Positions 17,833 through 26,567 are shown, numbered from the stretch's first letter. The stretch is 64,000 bases of DNA from an uncultured Eubacteriales bacterium (GCA_934561055.1 CAKTFN010000005.1:1-64000); one strand, 5' to 3'. Numbers and translations: made by a program. Notes: generated by a model from the sequence alone, not told the origin.

Positions 17833-18069
17833 TCATATCCTCAAAGACTTCAACCAATCCTTCGGAGACTTAATCTCCGCTTCATAGCAGCCGGTATCAG
17901 ACGGTGTGAAAGAAAAATAATATTCAGAATAAAAAATGAAACCGTCTTCATCATTTTTAAGAACGTCACTCACCGTTTTGTTTGACTCAACAGGTTCGCC
18001 TGAGAAGGACTTTCTCCTGCCGTTGCGGCAGAAAAACGCCGGTTTGCCGACATTTAAAATCGCCTTTTT
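17833..18069 (-). pseudogene. Remnant of the C-terminus of a secreted beta-domain protein
   Basis: An open frame with no start codon runs from a stop at 18070-18072 to TGA at 17833-17835. It encodes about 78 residues that look like real protein, with NVGKPAFFCRNGRRKSF and FIFYSEYYFSFTPSDTGCYE. The FTPSDTGCYE strand pattern is common in Ig-like or PPC-like domains of surface proteins. A two-codon-shifted ATG (MKKGDFKCR) reads into a stop. The rest of 17511-17830 shows only AT-rich sequence. Confidence 0.45.
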
Positions 18070-18093
18070 TCATCGCATGACGGCTGTTTTCAT

Positions 18094-18588
18094 GTGACGC
18101 TTCCTATTTCCTTCGGTAGCCGAAAACAGAAGATCGGAAATCCTCACGGCTTCAACGCCGACATGATTTACAACCTCGACTTTTCAAGCGTTGAAAATCT
18201 TTACGTCTGCGCTATCAGAATGGGCTACGACTTCCTTGATTCGGAAGAACCCGGCGTTCTTCACGATATTCATATGCTCATCGAAAACAGCGAAACCCTT
18301 GATGACATGGCAGTTAAGATTGCCGATTACATCCTTGAAAAGGCCGTTTCAAAAGCAAACTCCGACATCGAAGGCTTTGCTTATACCTACACGGGCTTCT
18401 CGTCACAGGCGGTTAACGATGCCTCAACAGCAAAGAGCCTGATTATGGAAAAGGTCGTTGACATTGCTTATTACGCCGTTAATGATTGGGGATTCAAAAA
18501 GGTCAATTCCGTAATCAACTCGGCAATCGATAAACTCAAAGCATTCTTCCAAAAGATTATTGACTGGTTCAAAAATCTTTTCAAATAA
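18094..18588 (+). pseudogene. Probable 3' fragment of a secreted-protein gene with amphipathic tail
   Basis: The frame is open from 18094 to 18588 but has no Shine-Dalgarno site or signal peptide, and sequence upstream is non-coding in this frame. It encodes about 164 residues. The part from HGFNADMIYNLDFSSVENL to ADYILEKAV reads as helical globular protein of unknown family. It ends in a typical local tail (AIDKLKAFFQKIIDWFKNLF). The tail matches the C-terminal helices of many other secreted proteins in this window, so this is probably the 3' end of such a gene that lost its 5' part. A good terminator follows. Expression of a shortened product cannot be excluded. Confidence 0.5.
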
Positions 18589-18653
18589 GCATACAAGACT
18601 CACATTCCGTTATTACAACCACATTCATTCTCTTGTATCGGCTTTCAGCGAAA

Positions 18654-18680
18654 GGCGCACCCGAGCGGGTGTGCCTTTTG
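18654..18680 (+). terminator. Terminator after the 18.1-18.6 kb fragment
   Basis: The stem GGCGCACCC / GGGTGTGCC (one G-U) with loop GAGC is followed by TTTTG. Confidence 0.8.
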
Positions 18681-18836
18681 CTTTGTATCTTTCCTTATAA
18701 TCAATAACGCAAATTCAAGAAAACGAAACGAACCTCAATCGGGTCTTGAACCGAACTAAAGCTTAAATCAACGCTTGTTAAATATATGTAACAAAACAGT
18801 CAATATTTCAAAATATGTTTTATTTAAAAAAAACTG

Positions 18837-18865
18837 TTGACGGACAAGTGCTTATATGGTATTAT
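18837..18865 (+). promoter_or_regulatory. Promoter of the five-helix membrane protein gene
   Basis: TTGACG (18837-18842), 17-bp spacer, TATTAT (18860-18865), about 48 bp before the start. Confidence 0.75.
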
Positions 18866-18913
18866 AAAAAAGCCAACACCATGTTGAAAAAATCTAAAAC
18901 AAAGGAGTCTTTT

Positions 18914-19507
18914 ATGGAAAAAAAACACGATTTGAAATTCTTTGCAAAGCCTGCAAAGGGAAAAATGAAAGGTTTGCTCATCGTTTTCGCTTGGATCATG
19001 CTTTGGAATCTGATTTATCAGGCCGTTCACGGAGCATGGCATGAACTCCCGATTGCAAACTGGGCGTTCTTTATCAGCGTAACAATATTCTTCATGCAGG
19101 AAGAGCTTACTTACAAAGCCCGCTTCTGGCACACGCTCATCGGCGGCGCCGTCGGTCTTCTTCTTGCGGCCGGTCTCGTTGGGGTCAACGTTCTTCTTAC
19201 AAAAAGCGGAGTTCCCTCTCTCGTTTCGATAATGATTCCCCTCACCGTCTGCATTGCCGCATTGATTTTGCTCAATCCGTATCTTCCCGTTTTCTTCAAC
19301 AACGTCGGATTCTGCTATTTCATAATCTCTCTCATCGACGCAAAATCGTCGATTGAAAAGCTTCCGATTTATCTTCTCTCGCTCCTTCTCGGAAGCATCT
19401 GCCTCAACCTCGGTTGCAGCGGATTGCTCGCCCTTTATCAGAAAGCGATGAAGAAAAAGGCTGCGGCAAAGCTTCCTTCGGAAAAGGAAGCCAAGGCTTC
19501 AAAATAA
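18914..19507 (+). CDS. Integral membrane protein, about five helices (DUF1097-like topology)
   Basis: 197 aa. The ATG at 18914 follows AAAGGAG by 6 nt; an upstream in-frame ATG adds 33 unlikely residues. After a basic N-terminus there are about five to six hydrophobic segments: LLIVFAWIMLWNLIYQ, ANWAFFISVTIFFMQ, LIGGAVGLLLAAGLVGVNVL, LVSIMIPLTVCIAALILL, VGFCYFIISLI and YLLSLLLGSICLNLGCSGLL. The tail is lysine-rich. Size and Gly-rich helices resemble small DUF1097/YcdZ-like inner-membrane proteins, but I see no diagnostic motif. It is a single-gene unit with its own promoter and terminator. Function unknown. Confidence 0.75.
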   Translation: MEKKHDLKFFAKPAKGKMKGLLIVFAWIMLWNLIYQAVHGAWHELPIANWAFFISVTIFFMQEELTYKARFWHTLIGGAVGLLLAAGLVGVNVLLTKSGVPSLVSIMIPLTVCIAALILLNPYLPVFFNNVGFCYFIISLIDAKSSIEKLPIYLLSLLLGSICLNLGCSGLLALYQKAMKKKAAAKLPSEKEAKASK

Positions 19508-19537
19508 GTTTCCCTCTTTCAATGCTTTAAAATAAAA

Positions 19538-19560
19538 AAACCGCCGCAAAAGCGGCGTTT
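19538..19560 (+). terminator. Terminator of the membrane protein gene
   Basis: The stem CGCCGC / GCGGCG with an AAAA loop is flanked by an A-run on the left and TTT on the right. Confidence 0.7.
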
Positions 19561-19599
19561 CGGAACAGGATTTTTCCCGTCCGAGGCGCTCTTTTGCGG

Positions 19600-19790
19600 C
19601 TATTGTTTTTCTTTGATTTCTTTCAATGCTGCCTTTTGCCTGAAAAAATTGATAAAGACAAAATATGCCAACCTGAAAATATAACCTGTTGAAAGATCGT
19701 GGTCATAAAGCGGCTCAAAAAGCATTCCCCATGTGCAGTAACAAACAAAGGAAAAAGCCGTTTTTGAGTCAATAAAAACACTTAATTATG
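19600..19790 (-). pseudogene. Remnant of a protein C-terminus
   Basis: A start-less open frame ends in TAG at 19600-19602. It encodes about 60 residues, including AFSFVCYCTWGMLFEPLYD and FRLAYFVFINFFRQKAAL, then a basic end (KEIKEKQ). The aromatic hydrophobic segment suggests a former membrane protein. A stop precedes it at about 19788. Nothing else is visible in 19561-19865. Confidence 0.35.
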
Positions 19791-19865
19791 GATAATACGG
19801 CTCAATGTGTTTCGCCGTTTTTTCGCAATCGTCAACGTGACTGCGTTAAGCGACGAATTCTAAAA

Positions 19866-19895
19866 CAAAAAGGCCGTTGCCGAAAAGCAACAGCC
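19866..19895 (-). terminator. Terminator of the esterase gene
   Basis: The stem GGC-GTTGC / GCAAC-GCC (one bulged pair) with loop CGAAAA lies just after the stop. On the minus strand a CCTTTTTG run follows. Confidence 0.75.
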
Positions 19896-19906
19896 CCCGT
19901 AAAACC

Positions 19907-20950
19907 TTATGAATAAAACTGAGCAAAGGCGAAGTCTCCGGCTCTTTTCCATGCATCCTTTCCTTCGGGAAGAAGGTCACCGAAAAGTTGAAAAACGTGC
20001 CACATTCCGCTGTACTGTGTGATGGTTACGTCGACACCGGCGGCCTTGAGCTTTTCATAAAGCGTGATTGATTCGCTGTAAAGAACCTCGGCAGTTCCGA
20101 TTTGAATATACGTCGGACAAAATCCGCTGAAATCGGCGTAAACAGGAGAAATCTTCGGGTCGTAAAGGTCGGCGTCCCCGGCATAGATTCTGACGATATC
20201 CTCAACGTCAAGTTCCTTATCCGTTCCCTCCTTGAAGCCGAACATAGGATCTTTATAGACGTTGGTTTTATATGATTCGCCTTCTGTTGAGAGGTCAGCC
20301 CAAGGTGACATGAGCATTGCCGCCTTCGGAAGCGCCTTTTTTTCATCACGGAGCGAAAGAATAAGCTCCAACGCAAGATTTCCTCCGGCACTGTCGCCGG
20401 TGACAACAATATTTTCCGGTTTATAACCGTTATCCGTTATCCATTCCCAGCCGTCAATGACATCTTCAACGGCTCCGGGGAAAATTGTTTCCGGCGCAAT
20501 TCTGTAATCAATCATAACCACCGTTGCACCGTCACACATTTCCGACCATGACTCTGCCTGCCAACGATAAAGATCAAGAAGATCAAAAAGGAAGGCGCCT
20601 CCGTGAATTTGATAAATCACCTTGTCGCTGTTTTCGCTGTTCTTCTTTGTCAGAACTTCAAGCGTACAGTTTTCAAGCTCGATTTTTTTACGTTCATAAC
20701 CCGGTTTCGGAATATAAACAGACGGAAGATGAGCAAGCGGACTGCCGGCAAATTTTTTGAAAATTCTTCCGCCGCCTTCGGGGTTGATAATTTGTATAAC
20801 GGTTCTCATACCCTCGCGCATAACGAGCGAAGGCGTTGAAAGATCGGTGTCTGCCGCAAAGGATGAGAGAAGTCCGAGAGAGATTCCCGCAGCGACGATG
20901 AAAGCGAAGGCTTTTTTGAAATGAACCTTCAAAATTTCAAAAAGTTTCAT
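19907..20950 (-). CDS. Secreted or membrane-anchored alpha/beta-hydrolase (HSL-family esterase)
   Basis: 347 aa, AAGGAGAGG before the ATG. Residues about 12-32 form a hydrophobic N-terminal segment (AFAFIVAAGISLGLLSSFA), probably a signal or anchor. The hormone-sensitive-lipase family marks follow in order: IHGGAFLFD (oxyanion hole), then VVTGDSAGGNLAL with the nucleophile Ser in GDSAG, a likely acid near SPVYADFSGFCPTYIQIG, and the C-terminal His in GMWHVFQ. Such enzymes hydrolyse short-chain esters, often deacetylating or de-esterifying plant or lipid compounds. It stands alone between terminators. The substrate is unknown. Confidence 0.9.
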   Translation of the reverse strand: MKLFEILKVHFKKAFAFIVAAGISLGLLSSFAADTDLSTPSLVMREGMRTVIQIINPEGGGRIFKKFAGSPLAHLPSVYIPKPGYERKKIELENCTLEVLTKKNSENSDKVIYQIHGGAFLFDLLDLYRWQAESWSEMCDGATVVMIDYRIAPETIFPGAVEDVIDGWEWITDNGYKPENIVVTGDSAGGNLALELILSLRDEKKALPKAAMLMSPWADLSTEGESYKTNVYKDPMFGFKEGTDKELDVEDIVRIYAGDADLYDPKISPVYADFSGFCPTYIQIGTAEVLYSESITLYEKLKAAGVDVTITQYSGMWHVFQLFGDLLPEGKDAWKRAGDFAFAQFYS

Positions 20951-21076
20951 TTTTTCCTCTCCTTAAAAACATTAGTAAACAAAAATGATATATTTGTCAC
21001 CTATTTAATATATTATACCATATATTAACAAATTGTTAATTGAATTTCAGAATTTTTACAAATATTTATACAGCAA

Positions 21077-21107
21077 AAAAACGCACCCGAAAATCGTGTG
21101 CGTTTTA
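21077..21107 (-). terminator. Terminator of upp
   Basis: The stem ACGCAC / GTGCGT, extended by A/T pairs, is followed on the minus strand by TTTTTTTG. Confidence 0.8.
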
Positions 21108-21124
21108 ACATATTCAGATAAATT

Positions 21125-21757
21125 TTATTTTGTTCCGAAAATTCTGTCTCCGGCGTCACCGAGACCGGGAATGATATAGCCGTTTTCGTTGAGCTTTTCG
21201 TCAAGAGCGGCGCAATAAAGGTCAACGTCCGGATGAGCCTTTGTGAAAGCTTCAATTCCTTCCGGAGCGGCAATGAGGCAAAGGAAGCGGATTGACTTCG
21301 GGTTTCTGAGCTTAATCTGGCCGACAGCGTCGATTGCCGAGCCGCCGGTTGCAAGCATCGGGTCAACAACAAAAACGTCACGGTCCGAGATATCCTTCGG
21401 AAGTTTGCAGTAATATTCAACCGGTTTGAGGGTTTCTTCGTTTCTGTAAAGGCCGATATGACCGACTCTTGCAGAAGGAACAAGAGAAAGGATTCCGTCA
21501 ACCATTCCGAGACCTGCACGGAGAATCGGAACAACGGCAAGCTTCTTTCCGGCAAGGTGCTTTACGGTTGTTTTGCAAATCGGAGTCTCAATTTCAACGT
21601 CTTCAAGCGGAAGGTCGCGCGTTGCTTCATAGCACATAAGCATTGCAATTTCCGAAACAAGAGCACGAAAATCTTTTGAAGAAGTCTTCTTGTTTCTGAG
21701 GATTGAAAGCTTGTGGAGGATGAGGGGATGGTCAAAAATTGTTACGTTCTTATTCAT
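21125..21757 (-). CDS. upp: Uracil phosphoribosyltransferase
   Basis: 210 aa. It converts uracil and PRPP to UMP plus pyrophosphate in the cytoplasm, the pyrimidine salvage step. The ATG at 21757 (MNKNVTIFDHPLI) is chosen because AAAGGA lies about 9 nt before it; a longer frame adds 11 unconserved residues. Family motifs: HPLILHKLSILRNKKTSSKD at the N-terminus, VPILRAGLGMVDG, the PRPP loop VFVVDPMLATGGSA, and the uracil-binding end GYIIPGLGDAGDRIFGT. Length is normal. It is transcribed alone, with a terminator after it and 289 bp before it that hold nothing else I recognise. Confidence 0.97.
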   Translation of the reverse strand: MNKNVTIFDHPLILHKLSILRNKKTSSKDFRALVSEIAMLMCYEATRDLPLEDVEIETPICKTTVKHLAGKKLAVVPILRAGLGMVDGILSLVPSARVGHIGLYRNEETLKPVEYYCKLPKDISDRDVFVVDPMLATGGSAIDAVGQIKLRNPKSIRFLCLIAAPEGIEAFTKAHPDVDLYCAALDEKLNENGYIIPGLGDAGDRIFGTK

Positions 21758-22046
21758 TTCATCAAATCCTTTCTTTTGCCGCACGGACAAAAATCAAACT
21801 TTTTGTCCGTCAGAACCGTCCATTACAAATAAAATTTCGTTTTGCTCATATTTCAAGGCAAAAAAATTTTGCCGAAGCCAAAGAAAACAATTTCTCTTTC
21901 GTAAGGCACAGCTATAACTTTACAATATTATAACCCCTTGCCAACCAAAGTGCAAGAGGTTATCGAAAGCTTTTTGATTTTTATATATTTTCTATGAAAG
22001 ACGCCTTTGTTTTTCGGCAACTTTCATATATTTAGCTCTTGACGTT

Positions 22047-22466
22047 TCAAAGATCAAAAACGTTGAGACCGGTTTCTTCGCAGTGTACTCTTTCAATCGT
22101 TCCGTCAAGAACTGTGATGAAAATTTCCGCCGTTGCGCCTATAACACCCTCGTTGAGGTGCCCACCGAAGGCATGGCCGCTTTCATCAGCAAGAGAAGCA
22201 TGAATATGAATATAGCTTTCGCCGTTCATGACGCTTGCGTTTCCGCAAAGGGCGGTAAGTTCCGTAAAACAATTGAATTCGTTTGATTTGTAAATTTTAG
22301 TTTCCATGTTGAAAACGCCGACAACCGCTTTTTTGAGCGCGCCGATTCCGGTGATGTAAGCCGCCCTGACATTATGACGGGCGCAGACATTTTTCACGCT
22401 TTCAACAATTTCCTCACCGATTTCAAGTCGAAGAGCAATCGTGTTGCCAATAACTTTTTCTTTCAT
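22047..22466 (-). CDS. PCC/DUF296 domain protein
   Basis: 139 aa, a single PCC (plant and prokaryote conserved, DUF296) domain. Key features: RLEIGEEIVESVKNVC, the core AAYITGIGALKKAVVGVFN, the histidine pair in YIHIHASLADESG, and the conserved GGHLNEGVIGATAEIFI. Prokaryotic members form trimers with a metal-binding His site. Some are called DNA-binding by analogy with plant AT-hook proteins, but no AT-hook is present here. It starts 2 nt after the patatin gene's stop, so it is translationally coupled. Function in this operon is unknown. Confidence 0.9.
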   Translation of the reverse strand: MKEKVIGNTIALRLEIGEEIVESVKNVCARHNVRAAYITGIGALKKAVVGVFNMETKIYKSNEFNCFTELTALCGNASVMNGESYIHIHASLADESGHAFGGHLNEGVIGATAEIFITVLDGTIERVHCEETGLNVFDL

Positions 22467-22468
22467 TT

Positions 22469-23323
22469 TTACACCTTCAGTTCTTCAAAAAATTCCGTCC
22501 GAAGAGCCGCCTTTCCGTCTTCATAACCTTCGTCGTAAAGTGCGTTCATCTTATCGCTTTCACGGGTCAACGTGTCAACACCGAAACAGTCTTTCGGTTC
22601 GATAACAAGAAGTTTTCCCTCTTTTTCAAGTTCTTCCATTTCGTTGAGAAGAACCTCGCAACGAGTGTGGAGCGACTGGATTTTCTCAATCATGAAGGGT
22701 GTTTTGCGAAGAATGATGTTCGTCAAAGTCTTTTTCCCGAACGGAATGAGATAATTTTCTCTCGGCTTTGTCAAAACGACGATAACTTTTTCACAGCCTT
22801 CGTCAAATGCTTTTTGAAACGGAATCGGCGAAGCTATGCCGCCGTCGTAATAATCGATTCCGTCAATGTTATATGGCTTGCAGACGGCAGGAATACAGCA
22901 CGATGCTTTGAGAACGCTGTAATCGTCCTTTTTAACGTCCTCGTTAGTGAAAAAATGCGCCTTTCCGTCAACCGCTCTTGTTGCGCCGACAAAAAGCTTC
23001 ACTCCCGAAGAAGCAAAGGCCTCATAATCGAGGGGCGAATCCCCGCCGCTGTTTGAAAGGTCGGAATAGATATAATCAAGCCCGATGAACGAGCCGGTTT
23101 TTCTGAGGTTTTCCATGCTCATAAACTCCGGACGTCTTGCAAAATCCGTGTAAAATTCATAGGTTCTTCCGCGCTGTGAGCAGGCATATGTGATAAGATT
23201 TGCGCTTCCGGCCGAAACACCGACCTGACACGGAATCATAATTTCGTTGTCAAGAAAACAGTCGTAAATTCCGGCGGAATATACACACCTCATCCCACCT
23301 CCGACGTCAACAATTCCAAGCAT
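22469..23323 (-). CDS. Patatin-like phospholipase
   Basis: 284 aa. The N-terminus GIVDVGGGMRCVYSAGIYD gives the oxyanion loop. The nucleophile serine is in GVSAGSANL (GxSxG). The catalytic Asp is in YYDGGIASPIPF (DGG). Together these define the Ser-Asp dyad of patatins, of the bacterial RssA/YjjU-like subgroup. They hydrolyse acyl chains of lipids in the cytoplasm or at the inner face of the membrane. There is no signal peptide. It lies 25 bp after murI and abuts the PCC gene, so it is part of the cysE-cysS-murI operon. Its real substrate is not known. Confidence 0.92.
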   Translation of the reverse strand: MLGIVDVGGGMRCVYSAGIYDCFLDNEIMIPCQVGVSAGSANLITYACSQRGRTYEFYTDFARRPEFMSMENLRKTGSFIGLDYIYSDLSNSGGDSPLDYEAFASSGVKLFVGATRAVDGKAHFFTNEDVKKDDYSVLKASCCIPAVCKPYNIDGIDYYDGGIASPIPFQKAFDEGCEKVIVVLTKPRENYLIPFGKKTLTNIILRKTPFMIEKIQSLHTRCEVLLNEMEELEKEGKLLVIEPKDCFGVDTLTRESDKMNALYDEGYEDGKAALRTEFFEELKV

Positions 23324-23348
23324 TGATTTTCCCCTTTCGTTTTAGAGG

Positions 23349-24122
23349 TTACTCCAACTCCTCAAAAAGCACTTTTGAAAGTTCGATATGACCTTCATCG
23401 CTGTTTTCAAAAAGAATTTCTCCCTTTGCGTTTTCGTCTCTGAGAAGATTTTTTTCTTCAATGAGTTCTTTTGTGTGTCTCGCCGCACCGAAAGCGCCGT
23501 CAAAAAGAAGAACGTCCTCTCCCATGACACGGCGGATCGACTTTTTCGCAAACGGAAAATGAGTGCAGCCGAGAACGATGCAAAGCTGCTTTTCCTCCCT
23601 AAACGGAAGAAAAAGCTTTTTGAGATATTCGTCCATTTCACGGCTGTCTGCCCTTCCGCTTTCAACAAGTTCAACAATTCCCGGAGCGGGAAGACCGATG
23701 ATTTTTGCGTCGTTTTCAAAGCGTGAAACGAGGCCGGCAAACTTTTTTTCTCTGAGAGTCAGCTCCGTTGCCATGACGATTACCGTCGGGTGGTCGCCCG
23801 AAAGAGCCGCAGGCTTGAGCGCCGGTTCAAGCCCGATAATCGGGAAAGAGGGATACTTTTCTCTCAAATCCGCCGCAGCGGCCGCCGTTGCCGTATTGCA
23901 GGCAATGACGAGCGCTTTTGCTCCCCTTTGCATGAGCTTTTCGGCGTTTTTGAAAGTGAGTTTTTTGATTTCATCGGTCGGCTTGACACCGTAAGGCGCA
24001 TTTTTTGAATCGCCGAAGTAAATGTATTTTTCGTTCGGCATAAGTTGCCAGAGCCGTTTCAAAACGCTGATTCCGCCGACTCCGGAATCAAAAACGGCAA
24101 TCGGGCTTTCACAAGTTATCAT
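23349..24122 (-). CDS. murI: Glutamate racemase
   Basis: 257 aa. It interconverts L- and D-glutamate without a cofactor, supplying D-Glu for peptidoglycan. Visible marks: VFDSGVGGISVLK at the N-terminus, the first catalytic Cys in VIACNTATAAA, the second in IVLGCTHFPFAK, and PYG in GDSKNAPYG. The two-Cys layout and the length are normal. It starts 18 nt after cysS ends, so it is under the same T-box transcript. An essential wall-precursor gene thereby sits downstream of cysteine-controlled genes. Confidence 0.97.
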   Translation of the reverse strand: MITCESPIAVFDSGVGGISVLKRLWQLMPNEKYIYFGDSKNAPYGVKPTDEIKKLTFKNAEKLMQRGAKALVIACNTATAAAAADLREKYPSFPIIGLEPALKPAALSGDHPTVIVMATELTLREKKFAGLVSRFENDAKIIGLPAPGIVELVESGRADSREMDEYLKKLFLPFREEKQLCIVLGCTHFPFAKKSIRRVMGEDVLLFDGAFGAARHTKELIEEKNLLRDENAKGEILFENSDEGHIELSKVLFEELE

Positions 24123-24140
24123 TTCTCGTCCCTCAAACTT

Positions 24141-25541
24141 TTATACTTTGTGCCATTTTACACCCTGAGCCGTATCTTCAAGAACAATTCCTCTTGCCTT
24201 AAGATCGTCACGGATTCTGTCCGCCTCGGCCCAGTTCTTTGCTTTTCTTGCGGCGTTTCTTTCTTCAATAAGACGCTCAACCTCTTCGTCAAGGCTTTCC
24301 TCGACCTTTCTGTTATAAAGAAGACCGAGAACACCGGTAAGCTCGTCAAGCGCCTCGGTTGCGTATTCAACAATCGACTTGCTCTGAACGCCCTCGTTGA
24401 TGTTTGTATTGATATCGCGAACAAGTTCAAAAATCACACCGATTGCATCCGCCGTGTTGAGGTCGTCCTCCATTGCGTCAACGAACTCCTTGCGGCGCTT
24501 GTCAATGAGCATCATGATTTCTCCGTCGTCCTCACCAGCTTCGTCAACCGCATTTTTGAACGCAAAGTCAAGATTGCTGCGGCAGGTATACATTCTTTCA
24601 AGCGACGCTTTGCACTGCTCAATTGCATCGAAGCTGTAATTGATCGGGCTTCTGTAATGGCAGGAAAGCATGAGGAAACGAATCGGTTCATAACCGAACT
24701 GTTCGGCAACGTCACGAACGGTGAAGAAATTACCGAGAGATTTTGACATTTTCACCTTGTCAACGGTGATGAAACCGTTGTGCATCCAATAATTTGCGAA
24801 CGGAACACCGTTGCAGCATTCGCTCTGGGCGATTTCGTTTTCGTGATGCGGGAAAATGAGATCCTGTCCGCCGCAGTGAATGTCGATTGTTTCGCCGAGG
24901 TAACGTCTGACCATTGCCGAGCATTCAATGTGCCAACCGGGTCTTCCGTGTCCCCAGGGTGACTCCCAGTAAGGCTCGCCGGGCTTTGCGCTTTTCCAAA
25001 GGGCAAAATCCATCGGGTCTTTTTTAACTTCGCCGATATTGATTCTCGCTCCGGCTTCAAGATCTTCAAGAGGCTGATGAGAAAGCTTTCCGTATTCCTT
25101 GAATTTTTTCGTGCTGAAATACACGTCTCCGTCAACGGCATAAGCATAGCCTTTTTCGATAAGAGTCGAAACAATGTCAATGATTTCATCAATGTTTTCC
25201 GTTGCCTTCGGGTGAACGGTTGCTTCACGAATGTTCATTCCTTTTGCGTCAACCCAGAATTCTTTGATATATTTTTCCGTAATATCCTTATATGTCACTC
25301 CTTCTTCGTTTGCGCGGCGAATAATCTTATCGTCAATATCGGTAAAGTTCTGAACGAAAGTGACCTTGTTTCCCATATATTCGAGATAACGGCGAAGAAC
25401 GTCAAAAACGCAGAGCGGACGGGCGTTTCCGATGTGGATGAAGTTATAAACAGTCGGTCCGCAGGCATAAATTTTGAATTCTCCTTCGTTAATCGGAACA
25501 AGCTCCTCTTTTTTTCTTGTCATTGTGTTAAAAACTTTCAT
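24141..25541 (-). CDS. cysS: Cysteinyl-tRNA synthetase
   Basis: 466 aa class I aminoacyl-tRNA synthetase that charges tRNA-Cys. The zinc-binding site starts with CGPTVYNFIHIGNARP, which also holds the HIGH motif. The second zinc Cys/His set is in WHIECSAMVRR and CGGQDLIFPHHENEIAQSE. KMSKSLGNFFT is the KMSKS loop. The C-terminal DALR helical domain is present. Length is typical. The ATG overlaps the cysE stop by 4 nt (ATGA), giving translational coupling. A T-box with a UGC specifier lies upstream of cysE, so the operon should be read through when tRNA-Cys is uncharged. Confidence 0.98.
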   Translation of the reverse strand: MKVFNTMTRKKEELVPINEGEFKIYACGPTVYNFIHIGNARPLCVFDVLRRYLEYMGNKVTFVQNFTDIDDKIIRRANEEGVTYKDITEKYIKEFWVDAKGMNIREATVHPKATENIDEIIDIVSTLIEKGYAYAVDGDVYFSTKKFKEYGKLSHQPLEDLEAGARINIGEVKKDPMDFALWKSAKPGEPYWESPWGHGRPGWHIECSAMVRRYLGETIDIHCGGQDLIFPHHENEIAQSECCNGVPFANYWMHNGFITVDKVKMSKSLGNFFTVRDVAEQFGYEPIRFLMLSCHYRSPINYSFDAIEQCKASLERMYTCRSNLDFAFKNAVDEAGEDDGEIMMLIDKRRKEFVDAMEDDLNTADAIGVIFELVRDINTNINEGVQSKSIVEYATEALDELTGVLGLLYNRKVEESLDEEVERLIEERNAARKAKNWAEADRIRDDLKARGIVLEDTAQGVKWHKV

Positions 25542-26212
25542 TTCGTTTCCTTCCCTTCTGTATTATTGTCTGTTTGATTCTTTCTCATTTCTTTATTGAG
25601 TAATTTTTCAAGTCTTTCGATTTTGGAGCGCATGAGGCAAAGCTCCTGCGCAACCGGGTCGGGAATATGAACCTGGTCAAGAACGTCAACCCGTTTTCCG
25701 TAACGCTTTACAACCCTCGCCGGAGAACCGACTGCGGTTGAATCGGACGGAATTTCTGAAAGAACAACCGAACCGGCCGCAATGTTAGTGTTGTCTCCGA
25801 CTCTGAACGGACCGAGAACCTTTGAGCCGGCACCGATGAGAACATTGTTTCCGATTGTCGGATGGCGCTTTCCGGTGTGTTTTCCCGTTCCTCCGAGCGT
25901 TACACCCTGGTAAATCGTAACGTCGTCTCCGATTATTGTTGTTTCACCGATAACAACGCCGGTTCCGTGGTCAATAAAAAACCTTCTTCCGATCTGTGCG
26001 CCGGGATGAATTTCAATGTTCGTTTTTTTCACGCACCGTTGCGAAACATATCGGGCGAGGAAAAACATTTTATGATTATAAAGCCAATGTGACATTCTGT
26101 ACATTCTTACCGCCTTAAAGCCCGGATAAAGAAGCATGATTTCAACAGAGTTTCTTGCCGCGGGATCGCGGTCTTTTACGCACTGAATGTCTTCTTTGAG
26201 TCTGTCAAACAT
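25538..26212 (-). CDS. cysE: Serine O-acetyltransferase
   Basis: 224 aa. It transfers acetyl from acetyl-CoA to L-serine, the first step of cysteine synthesis. The N-terminal helical part (RDPAARNSVEIMLLYPGF) is followed by a left-handed beta-helix of hexapeptide repeats: IHPGAQIGRRFFIDHGTG, VVIGETTIIGDDVTIYQGVT, IGNNVLIGAGSKVLGPF. The catalytic His/Asp pair lies in FIDHGTG. It is the short, EpsC-like Firmicutes form. It is first in the operon, 67 nt after the T-box terminator, and shares 4 nt with cysS. Cysteine feedback and T-box control together would balance supply and charging. Confidence 0.97.
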   Translation of the reverse strand: MFDRLKEDIQCVKDRDPAARNSVEIMLLYPGFKAVRMYRMSHWLYNHKMFFLARYVSQRCVKKTNIEIHPGAQIGRRFFIDHGTGVVIGETTIIGDDVTIYQGVTLGGTGKHTGKRHPTIGNNVLIGAGSKVLGPFRVGDNTNIAAGSVVLSEIPSDSTAVGSPARVVKRYGKRVDVLDQVHIPDPVAQELCLMRSKIERLEKLLNKEMRKNQTDNNTEGKETK

Positions 26213-26278
26213 GAAAATCTCCTTTGATTAAGATGATTATCCTTTTCCTCTTTCCAAAAATCTTAACTTCAAAATGTA

Positions 26279-26520
26279 AAAAACCTCCGCGGGACAACCC
26301 ACGGAGGCGCAAAAACGCGGTTCCACTCCTGTTTTTTACTCAGGTAGCTTTCAATAAAGAAAGCCGCTTCGACCTTTAACGCAGACATACGTCGCAGGAT
26401 ACTCACTTTTCCCCTGCGAAGCTCCGGGGTGCATTTCAAAACGTTGCGTCGGAACCTTTCACCGCCCGGTTCCTCTCTGAAAAGGCGCAGAAGAGTTTTT
26501 ACTTCTCCCCATCATTGCTT
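26279..26520 (-). promoter_or_regulatory. T-box riboswitch, Cys (UGC) specifier
   Basis: Read on the minus strand. Stem I holds GATGGGGAGAAGTAAAA and a TTTTGAAATGCACCCC segment. That is the usual specifier-loop context with specifier TGC (complement of 26431-26433) followed by A. The antiterminator T-box bulge sequence is AGTGGAACCGCG (about 26317-26328), which pairs with uncharged tRNA NCCA. It overlaps the terminator hairpin CCTCCGTGGGTTGTCCCGCGG (shown in part) with a TTTTTT run (26279-26310). The cysE-cysS operon starts 67 nt downstream, matching the specifier. Confidence 0.95.
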
Positions 26521-26567
26521 TTATAATATCTTTCATATTATTATACTACAACTTTTAAAAAATTGCA

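Noticed and set aside
24045..24746. 233-aa plus-strand open frame opposite murI and cysS
   Set aside because: Antisense to two well supported genes, no ribosome-binding site or motif.
26213..26567. Short plus-strand frames (26429-26754) as small genes
   Set aside because: They lie on the reverse of the Cys T-box leader and the pgsA end.
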